From CAVPCZ01 sp963779225 (lineage in GTDB: Bacteria; Bacteroidota; Ignavibacteria; UBA10030; UBA6906): a DNA stretch of 64,000 nucleotides. The DNA is taken from positions 2,232,001 through 2,296,000 of the forward strand of contig CAVZWW010000003.1 of the NCBI GenBank assembly GCA_963779225.1, in the 5' to 3' direction. Below, one piece after another: positions 1-8,304 of the stretch (within the stretch, counting starts at the first letter, position 1; each line of letters opens with the position of its first letter). The notes under the pieces were generated by a model. That model did no database searches and was not told the origin of the DNA. It worked only from the letters and a program-made list of their open reading frames with translations. The position numbers and the translations under genes are program-made.

Positions 1-1
1 T

Positions 2-613
2 CAGCGCCTGAGCGGCATGAAATTCCGCGTGGAAGCGCTGGAAGGCGACGTGAGTCCCGCCGGCGAGCAGATTTCCGGACATTTGCACGAAGTGACACAG
101 GAGCTGGATCGATCCATCGCAGAAGTGCGCCGGATCTCCTCAAACCTGCGTCCCAGCGTTCTGGATGACTTCGGCATCGTGGCCGCTCTGCGGCTGCTCT
201 GCAAGGACTTCGAGAGGCGCCAGGGGATCTCCGCTGTGCTTGATGTGGACCCGGGTGTCCCCCCGCAAATCGACGGACATATCGAGATCGCAATGTACAG
301 AATCGCCCAGGAGGCTCTGGCAAACATCGCCAGACATGCCCGGGCATCAACGGTGTCGTTGCGCCTCGAAGCACCGGGCACCTCTCTGCGACTTGTCGTT
401 CAGGATGACGGAAAGGGATTTTCTCCGGAAGATGTTGCGCGGGCGCAGGGCTCAGGGCGTGGGTCCGGCTTGATCAGCATGCGCGAACGATCAGAGCTCC
501 TGGGGGGGAGTCTCGATGTCCGTACGACCGCCGGTGGAGGCACCGGTATCTCCGTATCCATCCCCTTCGGTGAACAGGAACAGCATGGCGAAGACCAGAA
601 TTCTCATCGCTGA
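2..613 (+). CDS. NarL-type sensor histidine kinase, 3' part
   Basis: This is the C-terminal part of a two-component sensor kinase; the reading frame is open to the left edge, so the true start lies outside the window. The visible part begins in the second half of a HisKA_3 dimerisation domain (the SSNLRPSVLDDFG segment) and runs into a HATPase_c domain with an N-box-like EALANIARHA, a G1 box QDDGKGF and a G2-like GSGLISMRER. The phospho-accepting His of this family normally sits just before the first visible residues (QRLSGMKF), so it is off-window. Its 3' end overlaps the following LuxR-type response regulator by 29 nt, which marks the pair as one translationally coupled NarX/NarL-style system. 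The signal sensed cannot be told from this fragment. Confidence 0.9.
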   Translation, partial: QRLSGMKFRVEALEGDVSPAGEQISGHLHEVTQELDRSIAEVRRISSNLRPSVLDDFGIVAALRLLCKDFERRQGISAVLDVDPGVPPQIDGHIEIAMYRIAQEALANIARHARASTVSLRLEAPGTSLRLVVQDDGKGFSPEDVARAQGSGRGSGLISMRERSELLGGSLDVRTTAGGGTGISVSIPFGEQEQHGEDQNSHR

Positions 614-1262
614 CGATCACGACGTAGTGCGGAGCGGCCTGCGGGTATTGCTGCGGAGTGTACCCGACTTCTCGATCATCGGAGAGGCGGCCGACGGCGA
701 GGAGGCGGTCCGGCTTGCCGCGAAAGAGAAGCCCGATGTCGTGATTATGGACATTTCCATGCCGCTCCTTGACGGTATTGAGGCGACGAAACTCATCAAG
801 GAGCGGCAGCCTGAGGTCAAGATTGTCATCATGTCCGTCCATGAAGACGAGGAGTATGTCTATCAGATACTTCGCGCCGGGGCGAGCGGATATGTGCTCA
901 AGAATGCGAGCAAAGGGGACATATTCGAGGCTGTACGATCTGCTGTATCTGGAGAGAGGTTTTTCAGCCCGGGTATTTCCCGGTTGATCGTTGACGGGTT
1001 CATCAAGCGCGCGGAAGAGCAGACCCGGGTGGACAACAGGACCGCCGTTTCCGGAATCCAGCAGCTGACGAAGCGGGAGACGGAGATTCTGAAGTATATC
1101 GCCGAAGGATACACCAACAGGCAGATTGCCGACGCGCTGTTCCTCAGTTTTCGCACGGTCAATACGCACCGTGCCAATCTCATGCAGAAGCTGGATATCC
1201 ACGAGACCGCCGGTCTGGTCCGGTATGCAATCACCCTCGGGCTGGTGAAACCGGGCCTCTGA
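585..1262 (+). CDS. NarL/FixJ-family response regulator
   Basis: This is a DNA-binding response regulator of 225 residues. An N-terminal receiver domain (about 1-120) carries the acidic pair D10-D11 and the phospho-acceptor D56 in VVIMDISMP. A C-terminal LuxR-type helix-turn-helix (about 160-225) carries LTKRETEILKYIAEGYTNRQIA. The ATG at 585 is preferred over upstream in-frame starts because AGGA lies 5 nt before it and the protein then starts directly with the receiver strand MAKTRILIADDH. It overlaps the kinase gene upstream, its presumed phosphodonor. Targets are unknown. No promoter of its own is visible. Confidence 0.95.
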   Translation: MAKTRILIADDHDVVRSGLRVLLRSVPDFSIIGEAADGEEAVRLAAKEKPDVVIMDISMPLLDGIEATKLIKERQPEVKIVIMSVHEDEEYVYQILRAGASGYVLKNASKGDIFEAVRSAVSGERFFSPGISRLIVDGFIKRAEEQTRVDNRTAVSGIQQLTKRETEILKYIAEGYTNRQIADALFLSFRTVNTHRANLMQKLDIHETAGLVRYAITLGLVKPGL

Positions 1263-1431
1263 CCGTCCCCCTTCTTGCCCTGCAGCCCGCAGGTTGGTCC
1301 GTGCGCTGCGCCACTGCCTGTGTCCCAACGGTTGGTCTTCTGCCTGCCTCTTCTCATCTGCCCTGACCCCACTCCTGGAGATTGATTTTTCTCCTCCCCC
1401 CACTCCAGCCATCTTCCTGGCTTTTCCGCCT

Positions 1432-1455
1432 GACCTACAGCATTTGTTGTAGGTC
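1432..1455. repeat. 8-bp inverted repeat (hairpin)
   Basis: GACCTACA at 1432-1439 and TGTAGGTC at 1448-1455 are exact reverse complements around an 8-nt loop. No T-tract follows on either strand, so it is a poor intrinsic terminator. It lies just upstream of the promoter at 1478 and could be an operator or a leftover of transcript-end processing for the kinase/regulator mRNA. Confidence 0.45.
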
Positions 1456-1477
1456 CAAAACTACATCATATGCCCGA

Positions 1478-1506
1478 TTGAGACAGTGAGACGGCATGCG
1501 TATGAT
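1478..1506 (+). promoter_or_regulatory. Sigma70-like promoter for coiled-coil lipoprotein
   Basis: TTGAGA (1478-1483) and TATGAT (1501-1506) are separated by 17 nt. Both boxes match the sigma70 consensus well. The nearest gene downstream is the lipoprotein starting at 1680, which would have a leader of about 165 nt. Confidence 0.55.
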
Positions 1507-1679
1507 GGTATCGTTGTATGGTTGGTGCAACACGACAATTTGTTGATGCGAGACCGTGTGCTGCTCCAGTGAGGGTGGTCTTCAGGACGAGGTGGTGGGA
1601 GGAACAGCACGCGGCCGCATTCAACCAGGGATACGGGGCGCCGGTGCGCCAGGAACTTTTCAGCTTGAACGGAGGAACC

Positions 1680-2561
1680 ATGAGACGAACAATCGTCATA
1701 GTTTTAGGAATGCTTGCAGGTCTGCTTCTTGTCGGATGCAGCGACAAGGAAAAGGAACAGGCTCTCGAGCAACAGTTGACCCAGAGCAACACCGACAGGG
1801 CGTCGATGCAGCAACTGCTCGCAGAACGGGATTCATACCTCAACGAGGTTATCAGCGAGGTCAACGACATCTATGCGGATCTGGAAAAGAGCCGCACAAA
1901 AGAGGGCCGGTTGGCACAGCGCACCGATGGGGTGGAGGGGCAGACCGCCAATGTCACCCTTGACACACGGAAGCAACTTCTGCAGAACATCAGTGAAATC
2001 GATTCGACGCTGAAGAACAACAGAAAGAGAATCAGCGATCTGCAGACACGTGTGAAAGCGTTCGCCGGCGATATTGCCAATCTGAACACCCTCGTAGAAA
2101 ACCTGAGAGCTTCAGTCCTGGAGCGGGAACAGTCCATCGCTCAGCTTGAGGCGCGCGTGCAGGGCCTGGAGACGACGGTCATGCAGAAGACCACGCTGAT
2201 TCAGGAAAAAGAGATGATGCTTGATCAGCAGCAGAAGCACATGAATACGGTCTACTATGTTGCCGGAACAAAAGCGGAATTAAAGGAGAAGGGGGTCATC
2301 ACCGATGAAGGCGGGTTTCTCTGGGGCCTCCTGGGATCAACCACGATTATGGTCAGCGGAGTTGACCAATCGGTTTTCACTCCCATCGACAAGACCAGGG
2401 AGCAGACGCTGCACGTTCAGGGTACGATAGACGAAATTCTTCCGCGCCGCAGTGCGGACTTTTTTGCCGCTTCATCAGCAGACGAGAACGGCTCGGATCT
2501 GAAGATTCTCCGGCCGGACAAATTCTGGCAGGACAATTATCTTGTTGTGGTCCTGGATTAG
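1680..2561 (+). CDS. Coiled-coil lipoprotein of unknown function
   Basis: This is a 293-residue predicted lipoprotein. The N-terminus has a hydrophobic stretch ending in the lipobox LLVGC, so Cys20 would be lipidated. Residues about 25-190 are rich in heptad-like Q/E/L/R patterns and should form a long coiled coil (for example QLEARVQGLE). A short C-terminal domain (about 195-293) starts around NTVYYVAGTKAEL and contains a hydrophobic GGFLWGLLGSTT segment. The ATG at 1680 is chosen over an upstream in-frame start because GGAGGA lies 3 nt before it and the signal peptide then begins at residue 1. It has its own promoter and terminator, so it is monocistronic. I do not recognise a characterised family; an envelope-spacer or tethering role is only a guess. 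Confidence 0.8.
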   Translation: MRRTIVIVLGMLAGLLLVGCSDKEKEQALEQQLTQSNTDRASMQQLLAERDSYLNEVISEVNDIYADLEKSRTKEGRLAQRTDGVEGQTANVTLDTRKQLLQNISEIDSTLKNNRKRISDLQTRVKAFAGDIANLNTLVENLRASVLEREQSIAQLEARVQGLETTVMQKTTLIQEKEMMLDQQQKHMNTVYYVAGTKAELKEKGVITDEGGFLWGLLGSTTIMVSGVDQSVFTPIDKTREQTLHVQGTIDEILPRRSADFFAASSADENGSDLKILRPDKFWQDNYLVVVLD

Positions 2562-2618
2562 CGGCCCTCAAACCGCTGTCTCCAGGCCGCCATTCCCTTA
2601 CCGCACCAGAGAATCTGA

Positions 2619-2645
2619 AGAGAGCCCCAGCGGGCTCTCTTTTTT
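2619..2645 (+). terminator. Intrinsic terminator after lipoprotein gene
   Basis: A perfect 9-bp stem, AGAGAGCCC (2619-2627) with GGGCTCTCT (2632-2640), has a 4-nt loop and is followed by at least five T residues. Confidence 0.9.
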
Positions 2646-2747
2646 ATCCCCCCATGCTCTTCTTGACTTTGCGTTCATTCTGTGCAATATTACTGCATCA
2701 CAGTTCAGCAAGCATCTGCAACGCAGGAATTCGAAGCCTTCCCGGGA

Positions 2748-2776
2748 TTGACATGTGCCGAATAATCCCTTATCTT
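2748..2776 (+). promoter_or_regulatory. Strong sigma70-like promoter
   Basis: TTGACA (2748-2753) and TATCTT (2771-2776) are separated by 17 nt. The transcription start would fall near 2783, about 26 nt before the ATG at 2809. The -35, spacing and -10 are the same as in the LacI-gene promoter at 35861, which supports both as genuine housekeeping promoters. Confidence 0.8.
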
Positions 2777-2808
2777 CGCACGACGTATCCTTTTGCTGGA
2801 GAAACGCC

Positions 2809-3987
2809 ATGAAATCGCACAGTTTTTGGCTTTTTCTCACTTGCGTTCTCCTTGTCCCCTCTTCTGTCCCCGCTCAGACGAAGTTCTACAACTACTACAC
2901 GGATGGGCTCGATTACGTGGAGAGGAAAGACTGGCTCAGAGCCATTCAGGAATTCCAGAGCGCGATCTCTCTCGAATTCGAAGACGCAGGACAGAAACGC
3001 ACATACGGCACACGATTTATCGAGTATTATCCGCACCGGGAGATGGGGATCTGCCACTTTTATCTGGGCGAGAAGGGGGACGCAAAGAGAGAGCTGGAAC
3101 TTTCGACAGCCTATGTTTCCAGTGAACGGGCCAACGAGTATCTCACGTTCTTGAGAAAGGGTACTGCTCCATCTGCGGTGGCCGCACTGGAACCGGAAGA
3201 GAAGAATGAAGAGTCGACGCCGGAGAAGGCGCCTCCTCCAAAATTCGAGGAGGCAAAGAGTGTCCTCCCGGTTGGCGCATTGACGTATGACCCCTCAAGG
3301 GTCACACAGGTCGGCTCGCGGTTGGGAATTGCCGTGATGCCGATTACCGTCAAGGGGGATATGGACAAATACGCGGACGCGCTGACGGACAGAATGGTCT
3401 CGCAACTGGTGAATCTCCGGCGCTTCAAAGTTATCGAACGGGCCGCACTGGACAAAGTGCTGGAGGAGCAGCAGCTTCAGGTGTCGGGTGTCGTGGATGA
3501 CCAGGCCGCAGTGCAGGTAGGCAAGGTCGCCGGGGCCGATGCCATCGTGCTGACAAGTGTGGTGCAAAGAGAGTCCGGCGGATTGGTGAACGTGCGGGTC
3601 ATCGACACGGAGACAAGTGAGACCGTGGTGGCCAGAGGTGAGCAGGCTGGAGGGTCCGAGGTGGAAGACTTTGAAAAGGCGGTTGGCGATCTGGCCGTCA
3701 TGATCTACAATGAGCTGCCGATCGTCGAAGGCTTTGTTGTCAGCGCTGAAAAGGATGGCTACTACATAGATATCGGTTCCCTTAAAGGGATTCGAAAAGG
3801 ATCCAAATGTGTCGCCTTCCGTGACGGGGAGGATATTCTCCACCCAACGACCGGAGAAGTGCTCGGGAAGCGTGTCACGAAGCTCGGGGAACTGGTGGTC
3901 GTGCAGGTGCAACAGAAACTTGCGCTGGTGAAGGTTGTAGAGAAGGAGGAGGACATAAGGATTGGCGACAAAGTGGTGGTCAAATAA
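2809..3987 (+). CDS. CsgG/FlgT-like envelope protein
   Basis: This is a 392-residue exported protein. A signal peptide covers about residues 1-22 (cleavage near VPAQ). Residues 25-120 look like a short TPR-type helical region (GLDYVERKDWLRAIQEFQSA). Residues about 168-300 form a CsgG/TolB-like domain (IAVMPITVKGD, the RRFKVIERAALDKVLEEQ segment, VGKVAGADAIVLTSV). The last 90 residues resemble the FlgT C-terminal domain (YYIDIGSLKGIRKGSKCVAF). CsgG-type domains assemble at the outer membrane or periplasm and often support secretion or large complexes. The start follows GGAGA and the strong promoter at 2748. It is probably cotranscribed with the FadL-like porin 31 nt downstream. The exact role is inferred only from the folds. 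Confidence 0.75.
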   Translation: MKSHSFWLFLTCVLLVPSSVPAQTKFYNYYTDGLDYVERKDWLRAIQEFQSAISLEFEDAGQKRTYGTRFIEYYPHREMGICHFYLGEKGDAKRELELSTAYVSSERANEYLTFLRKGTAPSAVAALEPEEKNEESTPEKAPPPKFEEAKSVLPVGALTYDPSRVTQVGSRLGIAVMPITVKGDMDKYADALTDRMVSQLVNLRRFKVIERAALDKVLEEQQLQVSGVVDDQAAVQVGKVAGADAIVLTSVVQRESGGLVNVRVIDTETSETVVARGEQAGGSEVEDFEKAVGDLAVMIYNELPIVEGFVVSAEKDGYYIDIGSLKGIRKGSKCVAFRDGEDILHPTTGEVLGKRVTKLGELVVVQVQQKLALVKVVEKEEDIRIGDKVVVK

Positions 3988-4018
3988 CGCGTCTTCTTGA
4001 CAAGTATCAGGAGTTCTT

Positions 4019-5248
4019 ATGAATGTCCGGACGTTTTTACTCATCAGTGTGGGTTTGGTGGCGGTGGTGTCGTTGGGCGTTGCGCAGGAGGATTGGAATA
4101 TCACCGGAGCCGGCGCGCGCGCGGAGGGTCTTGGCGGTGCGTTCATCGGGCTTGCCGATGATGCCACGGCGATCTCGTGGAACCCGTCCGGCCTCGGTCA
4201 GCTTGAACGTACGGAACTCTCTCTCGTGGGTCGGTGGATCCAGGAGGAGTTCAAGTGGGAGAATCCGGTGAGCCCGACGAGCAACAGTACCAGGACGCAA
4301 TCTCATTTTACGTACAATTTTGCCAGCATCGCATTTCCTCTTCATGCCGGAAAAATCAATATTGTGCCCGCGGTTGCCTTCCAGAAACAACTCGACAATT
4401 TTGCGCGGGAGGACGATCCAACGAGCTCGTATGAATCCAACGGGGGGGCAAATACGATCACCCCGGGCATCGGTTTGAAGCTTCATCCGATGTTTTATGT
4501 CGGGGGGGCTGTGAATATCTGGCTGGGAAACTTCGACAACACCACCGTGACGGACAAAACGGCGAAGACGGGGTACAGCAACAGCGGTTCATACAGCGGA
4601 TTGAATTTTACCGCCGGCGTTCTGGTGGATTTTGAAGGAATGAAGAAGCCCATCCCGATCAAGCTGGGAGCGACGGTGAAGACTCCGTTCGAGCTCGAAG
4701 TGAACGGCGACTATGAGCGGAACACGTCAGCAACCGCAACGACGGAAGGCGGGTTCATGAATAAGGTGGAGATGCCCCTGATGTACGGATTCGGGGCCTC
4801 CGGCCGCATCGGAGAGAACTTCACGATCGCGGTGGATTTTGAGTCGAGGCTCTATGGCGACAAAAAGATTTTCAGAGAAGCGGACGGAAGCACACCGACG
4901 ACCAAAATCAGGGATACCCTGCAGCTCAGCGACAGCAAGAGCGACATCAACCAGGTGCGCGTCGGAGCGGAATACCTGGTCGTCACGACAGCAGGCGTGA
5001 TTCCCATCCGGGCCGGGTTCAGGACCGTCCCGACGCTGCAGGCGAACGTGGATGAAAAAGGCGAGTACAGCGATATGGTGATGGGGAACGCCTTTACCGT
5101 TGGAACAGGATTCATCAGCCAATCGTTTGCGCTGGATCTGACCTATACACGCGGGCAGGGAGAACAAACCTACGCACAAACAGGCGGAGCGGCAAAAAGG
5201 ATTTACACAGCCCAGACCGTGAGCGCCTCTCTTATCGTTTACTTCTGA
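4019..5248 (+). CDS. FadL/OmpP1-like outer-membrane protein
   Basis: This is a 409-residue beta-barrel protein of the OmpP1/FadL/TodX type, a family that moves hydrophobic compounds across the outer membrane. A signal peptide (about 1-22, ending GVAQ) is followed by the family-typical start GAGARAEGLGGAFIGLADDATAISWNPSGLGQL. The rest alternates amphipathic strands and ends in an aromatic residue (SLIVYF), as expected for BAM-inserted barrels. AGGAG precedes the ATG by about 6 nt. It lies 31 nt after the CsgG-like gene and is closed by the terminator at 5308. The PorV-like gene at 43728 shares the same GGA(F/Y) N-terminal signature. Substrate unknown. Confidence 0.8.
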   Translation: MNVRTFLLISVGLVAVVSLGVAQEDWNITGAGARAEGLGGAFIGLADDATAISWNPSGLGQLERTELSLVGRWIQEEFKWENPVSPTSNSTRTQSHFTYNFASIAFPLHAGKINIVPAVAFQKQLDNFAREDDPTSSYESNGGANTITPGIGLKLHPMFYVGGAVNIWLGNFDNTTVTDKTAKTGYSNSGSYSGLNFTAGVLVDFEGMKKPIPIKLGATVKTPFELEVNGDYERNTSATATTEGGFMNKVEMPLMYGFGASGRIGENFTIAVDFESRLYGDKKIFREADGSTPTTKIRDTLQLSDSKSDINQVRVGAEYLVVTTAGVIPIRAGFRTVPTLQANVDEKGEYSDMVMGNAFTVGTGFISQSFALDLTYTRGQGEQTYAQTGGAAKRIYTAQTVSASLIVYF

Positions 5249-5307
5249 CAACGCGCGGCGTGCCGGGCATTCCTGCAGCCGGACCGCGCGAGATCTGCAC
5301 GACCCTT

Positions 5308-5339
5308 AAGCCCCGCTGATACCAGCCGGGGCTTTTTTT
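5308..5339 (+). terminator. Intrinsic terminator after porin gene
   Basis: AAGCCCC (5308-5314) pairs with GGGGCTT (5328-5334). An inner GCTG/CAGC helix extends the stem, and seven T residues follow. Confidence 0.9.
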
Positions 5340-5347
5340 CCCGCGTC

Positions 5348-5376
5348 TTGATTCTCCTCCACCTATTTGCTATTGT
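5348..5376 (+). promoter_or_regulatory. Promoter for receiver-domain protein and YpdA-like gene
   Basis: TTGATT (5348-5353) and TATTGT (5371-5376) are separated by 17 nt, directly after the terminator of the previous gene. The start codon served is at 5421. Confidence 0.6.
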
Positions 5377-5420
5377 ATGAGGACGCGAGACTCCTCAAGT
5401 GCCCTTCGTTTGGAGAAGTG

Positions 5421-5813
5421 ATGACTTCGTTTATTGTGGAAGACGATGAGACCGGCCGCGCCATCCTGCAACGCTATCTTATGCCGTATGGAGATACCCA
5501 CACGGCAAGTGACGGACAGGAGGCTGTGGCTCTTTTTGCGGACCATCTCGTGAAAGGGGATTTGTTCGATCTGGTGTGCCTCGATATCATGCTGCCGGGA
5601 ATGAGCGGTCAGCAAGTCCTCCAGGAGGTTCGCGCGATGGAGGATCTCCTTGATCCCCCCCCTGCAAAGAAGGCCCGTGTGATCATGACCACCGCACTTG
5701 TGGACAAGGAAAACATCATGCAGGCCCTGCCGCAGTGCGATGCCTACCTGGTGAAACCGGTCCAGAGGAGCGACCTGATATACTATTTGAAGAAATTCGG
5801 ATTGATTGAATAG
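5421..5813 (+). CDS. Single-domain (CheY-like) response regulator
   Basis: This stand-alone receiver domain of 130 residues has the acidic pair D8-D9, phospho-acceptor D55 in LVCLDIMLPGMSG, the switch Thr in IMTTAL and the conserved Lys in YLVKPV. There is no output domain, so it should act by protein-protein contact or in a phosphorelay. The ATG at 5421 is preferred because GGAGAAG lies just upstream and the protein then begins with the first receiver strand (MTSFIVEDDE). The next gene, a YpdA-like flavoprotein, starts 9 nt after the stop, so the two are probably one operon. The partner kinase is not in the immediate neighbourhood. Confidence 0.9.
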   Translation: MTSFIVEDDETGRAILQRYLMPYGDTHTASDGQEAVALFADHLVKGDLFDLVCLDIMLPGMSGQQVLQEVRAMEDLLDPPPAKKARVIMTTALVDKENIMQALPQCDAYLVKPVQRSDLIYYLKKFGLIE

Positions 5814-5822
5814 TACAATTAC

Positions 5823-6797
5823 ATGACCGACCTCATTGTTGTCGGCGCCGGACCCGCCGGTCTTTCCTGTGCAATCGAAGCACAAAAGCAGGGGCTCCAG
5901 ACGGTCGTCCTCGAGCAGGGGAGCGTCACGGATGCCATCCGCCGTTTTCCGACAAACCTTGTCTGGTTCTCGACCCCCGAGCTTCTTTCTCTAGGTGAAG
6001 TTCCGTTTGTGACATCGGCCTTCCGGCCTACACGCGTCGACACGCTCAACTATTATCGCGCGGTCGTGATCCACTATGCACTGGACGTTCGATGCCATGA
6101 TGCGGTTGCGGAGATAGGCAAACGTCGGGATGGCCTGTTCAGCATTCTCACCGTTCGCGGCGTACGGTATGAAGCGCGCAATGTGGTGATTGCCACAGGC
6201 TACTTCGACCATCCGAGCCGCCTGGGAGTTCCCGGCGAACAGCAGGAACGTGTTCATCACTACTATGATGAGCCTTTCCGTTATGCCGGCTGTGATATCC
6301 TGGTCGTCGGAGGAAGAAATTCCGCGGTTGAAGCTGCGCTTGACCTCTACCGCCATGGGGCGAAGGTGACTATGGTGCACCGCGGACTCTCCTTCAGTCA
6401 GGGTGTGAAATACTGGATCCTTCCGGACATCGAAAACCGTGTGAGGGCGGGGCAGGTGAAAGCGTTGTTCGGATCGACGGTACAGGAATTCCGGGAGGGG
6501 CGTGCGATTGTGCAGACAGCCAGGGGAGTGGAGGATGTCACTTTCGATTTTGCCTTTGTCCTGATAGGCTATGAGCCGGATTCCGCCTTCCTGGGGGGCG
6601 CGGGGATCCGATTGGACCCGATGACGCTTGCGCCGGCGTGCAACCCCGACACGTTCGAGACAACCATACCGGGACTGTTCGTGGCGGGATCCGTAGTCGC
6701 CGGGCGCGAAACGAACAGGATATTTGTCGAAAATGGCCGCCTGCACGGCAGGCACATCGTTGCAGCTATTGTGTCCCGTCATCCTGCCCTTCCTTGA
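5823..6797 (+). CDS. YpdA-like FAD/NAD(P)-dependent oxidoreductase
   Basis: This is a 324-residue flavoprotein of the YpdA (bacillithiol-disulfide reductase-like) branch of the thioredoxin-reductase superfamily. The N-terminal FAD-binding Rossmann motif GAGPAGLSCAIEA is at residues 8-20. A second dinucleotide-binding motif, VVGGRNSAVEAALDLYRHGA, lies near residue 160. The C-terminal FAD contact is TIPGLFVAGSVVAGRETNRIFVENG. The CxxC redox pair of true thioredoxin reductases is absent, as is typical for YpdA. If the function is conserved, the organism may use a low-molecular-weight thiol of the bacillithiol type; that is inference. It follows a receiver-domain gene by 9 nt. The promoter of atpD overlaps its stop codon. 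Confidence 0.85.
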   Translation: MTDLIVVGAGPAGLSCAIEAQKQGLQTVVLEQGSVTDAIRRFPTNLVWFSTPELLSLGEVPFVTSAFRPTRVDTLNYYRAVVIHYALDVRCHDAVAEIGKRRDGLFSILTVRGVRYEARNVVIATGYFDHPSRLGVPGEQQERVHHYYDEPFRYAGCDILVVGGRNSAVEAALDLYRHGAKVTMVHRGLSFSQGVKYWILPDIENRVRAGQVKALFGSTVQEFREGRAIVQTARGVEDVTFDFAFVLIGYEPDSAFLGGAGIRLDPMTLAPACNPDTFETTIPGLFVAGSVVAGRETNRIFVENGRLHGRHIVAAIVSRHPALP

Positions 6798-6822
6798 TTC
6801 TTTAAGTGACTTTTCGTAAGTT
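6794..6822 (+). promoter_or_regulatory. Possible promoter of atpDC
   Basis: TTGATT (6794-6799) and TAAGTT (6817-6822) are separated by 17 nt. The -10 is a weak match. It would give a leader of about 50 nt before atpD at 6879. Confidence 0.35.
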
Positions 6823-6878
6823 TGCTCTCGACTTGTCGTTACCCATCTCATGGCATTCCACGCAAGGATTACGTACGT

Positions 6879-8288
6879 ATGAATGAAGGAACGATAGTTC
6901 AAATCATCGGCCCGGTGGTGGACATTGACTTTCCCGGAGGTGTGCTGCCTTCCATCCTGAATGCCGTCACCATCCCGCGGGAAAACACCGACGGTACGCA
7001 GGAGGAACTGATCGTGGAGGTGCAACAGCATCTCGGCGACAACCGCGTCCGCACGGTCGCGATGGACAGCACCGACGGATTGTCCCGGGGTATGAAGTGC
7101 ATCGACACCGGAGCCCCGATATCCGTGCCCGTGGGACCCGCAACGCTGGGACGTCTTATCAGCGTCATCGGCGAGGGGATCGACGGACTGGGACCGATCA
7201 AGAGTGAGAAGAGGTATCCGATTCACCGCCCGCCGCCGGCTTTCGAAGACCTCTCGACCAGAAAAGAAATGTTCGAGACCGGAATCAAGGTTATCGATCT
7301 CCTTGAACCGTATTCGAAAGGCGGGAAGACCGGCCTCTTCGGCGGTGCCGGCGTGGGCAAGACGGTCATCATCATGGAGCTGATCAACAACATCGCGAAG
7401 CAGCACGGTGGGTTTTCCGTCTTCGGCGGGGTAGGTGAACGGACGCGCGAAGGGAACGATCTCTGGCTGGAAATGACCGAATCGGGGGTTCTAAAGAAGA
7501 CCGCCCTGGTGTTCGGACAGATGAACGAGCCCCCCGGAGCACGCCAGCGGGTCGGCCTTACTGCACTGACGATTGCCGAATACTTCAGGGATGAAGAAGG
7601 GAAGGATGTGCTCCTGTTCATCGATAATATTTTCCGGTTTGTGCAGGCCGGCTCGGAAGTCTCCGCCCTGCTCGGCCGTATGCCGTCTGCTGTCGGGTAT
7701 CAGCCGACACTGGGCAGCGAAATGGGAGAACTGCAGGAAAGGATCACCTCCACGAAAAAGGGATCCATTACTTCCGTGCAGGCGATATACGTGCCGGCGG
7801 ACGACCTGACCGATCCGGCGCCCGCGACGACTTTTTCACACCTCGATGCGACCACGGTGCTGAGCCGGCAGATTTCAGAGCTGGGGATCTACCCCGCGGT
7901 CGATCCGCTCGAGTCAACATCACGCATTCTGGAACCCGCCGTCGTCGGGCAGGAACACTATGACGTGGCGAAGCGGGTGAAGGGAATCCTCCAGACGTAT
8001 AACGATCTGAAAGACATCATCAGCATCCTCGGGATGGATGAGCTTTCCGATGAAGATAAGCTGACGGTGGGACGGGCGCGCCGGATTCAACGATTCCTCT
8101 CGCAGCCGTTTTTCGTGGCTGAACAGTTTACCGGCATCGCGGGCAAATACGTCAAAATCGAGGACACCATAAGGGGTTTCAAGGGAATCTGTGACGGCGA
8201 GTACGATCACCTCCCGGAGCAGGCCTTCCTCATGGTCGGTACAATCGAGGAAGCCGCGGAGAAGGCCAAGAAGATGATGGAATCCTGA
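6879..8288 (+). CDS. atpD: ATP synthase F1 subunit beta
   Basis: This is the catalytic beta subunit of F1-ATP synthase (469 residues, normal length), located on the cytoplasmic face of the inner membrane. The P-loop GGAGVGKT is near residue 153, the catalytic Glu follows in GVGERTREGNDLW, and the Walker-B-like strand is VLLFIDNIFRF near 244. The C-terminal DELSDEDK sequence matches the DELSEED loop. The ATG at 6879 is preferred because AAGGA lies about 11 nt upstream and the protein then starts MNEGTIVQIIGPVVDI, the family start. atpC follows 16 nt downstream. The other ATP synthase genes are not nearby; a split atpDC pair is known in Chlorobi. Confidence 0.98.
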   Translation: MNEGTIVQIIGPVVDIDFPGGVLPSILNAVTIPRENTDGTQEELIVEVQQHLGDNRVRTVAMDSTDGLSRGMKCIDTGAPISVPVGPATLGRLISVIGEGIDGLGPIKSEKRYPIHRPPPAFEDLSTRKEMFETGIKVIDLLEPYSKGGKTGLFGGAGVGKTVIIMELINNIAKQHGGFSVFGGVGERTREGNDLWLEMTESGVLKKTALVFGQMNEPPGARQRVGLTALTIAEYFRDEEGKDVLLFIDNIFRFVQAGSEVSALLGRMPSAVGYQPTLGSEMGELQERITSTKKGSITSVQAIYVPADDLTDPAPATTFSHLDATTVLSRQISELGIYPAVDPLESTSRILEPAVVGQEHYDVAKRVKGILQTYNDLKDIISILGMDELSDEDKLTVGRARRIQRFLSQPFFVAEQFTGIAGKYVKIEDTIRGFKGICDGEYDHLPEQAFLMVGTIEEAAEKAKKMMES

Positions 8289-8304
8289 CCAGGGAGCCGG
8301 CCGA

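Larger units (their letters stand above)
1263..1679. other. Intergenic region with long leader of lipoprotein gene
   Basis: This 417-nt stretch has no credible gene. It is pyrimidine-rich just after the response regulator, with a weak CTGGAG...CTCCAG inverted repeat around 1375-1408. It then carries a perfect 8-bp hairpin (1432-1455) and a good sigma70-like promoter (1478-1506). The mRNA leader before the lipoprotein start at 1680 would be about 165 nt. I recognise no riboswitch class in it. Confidence 0.6.

Noticed and set aside
474..1412. Minus-strand open frame of 312 codons opposite the response regulator
   Set aside because: It overlaps a clear NarL-type gene throughout and shows no family features or ribosome site.
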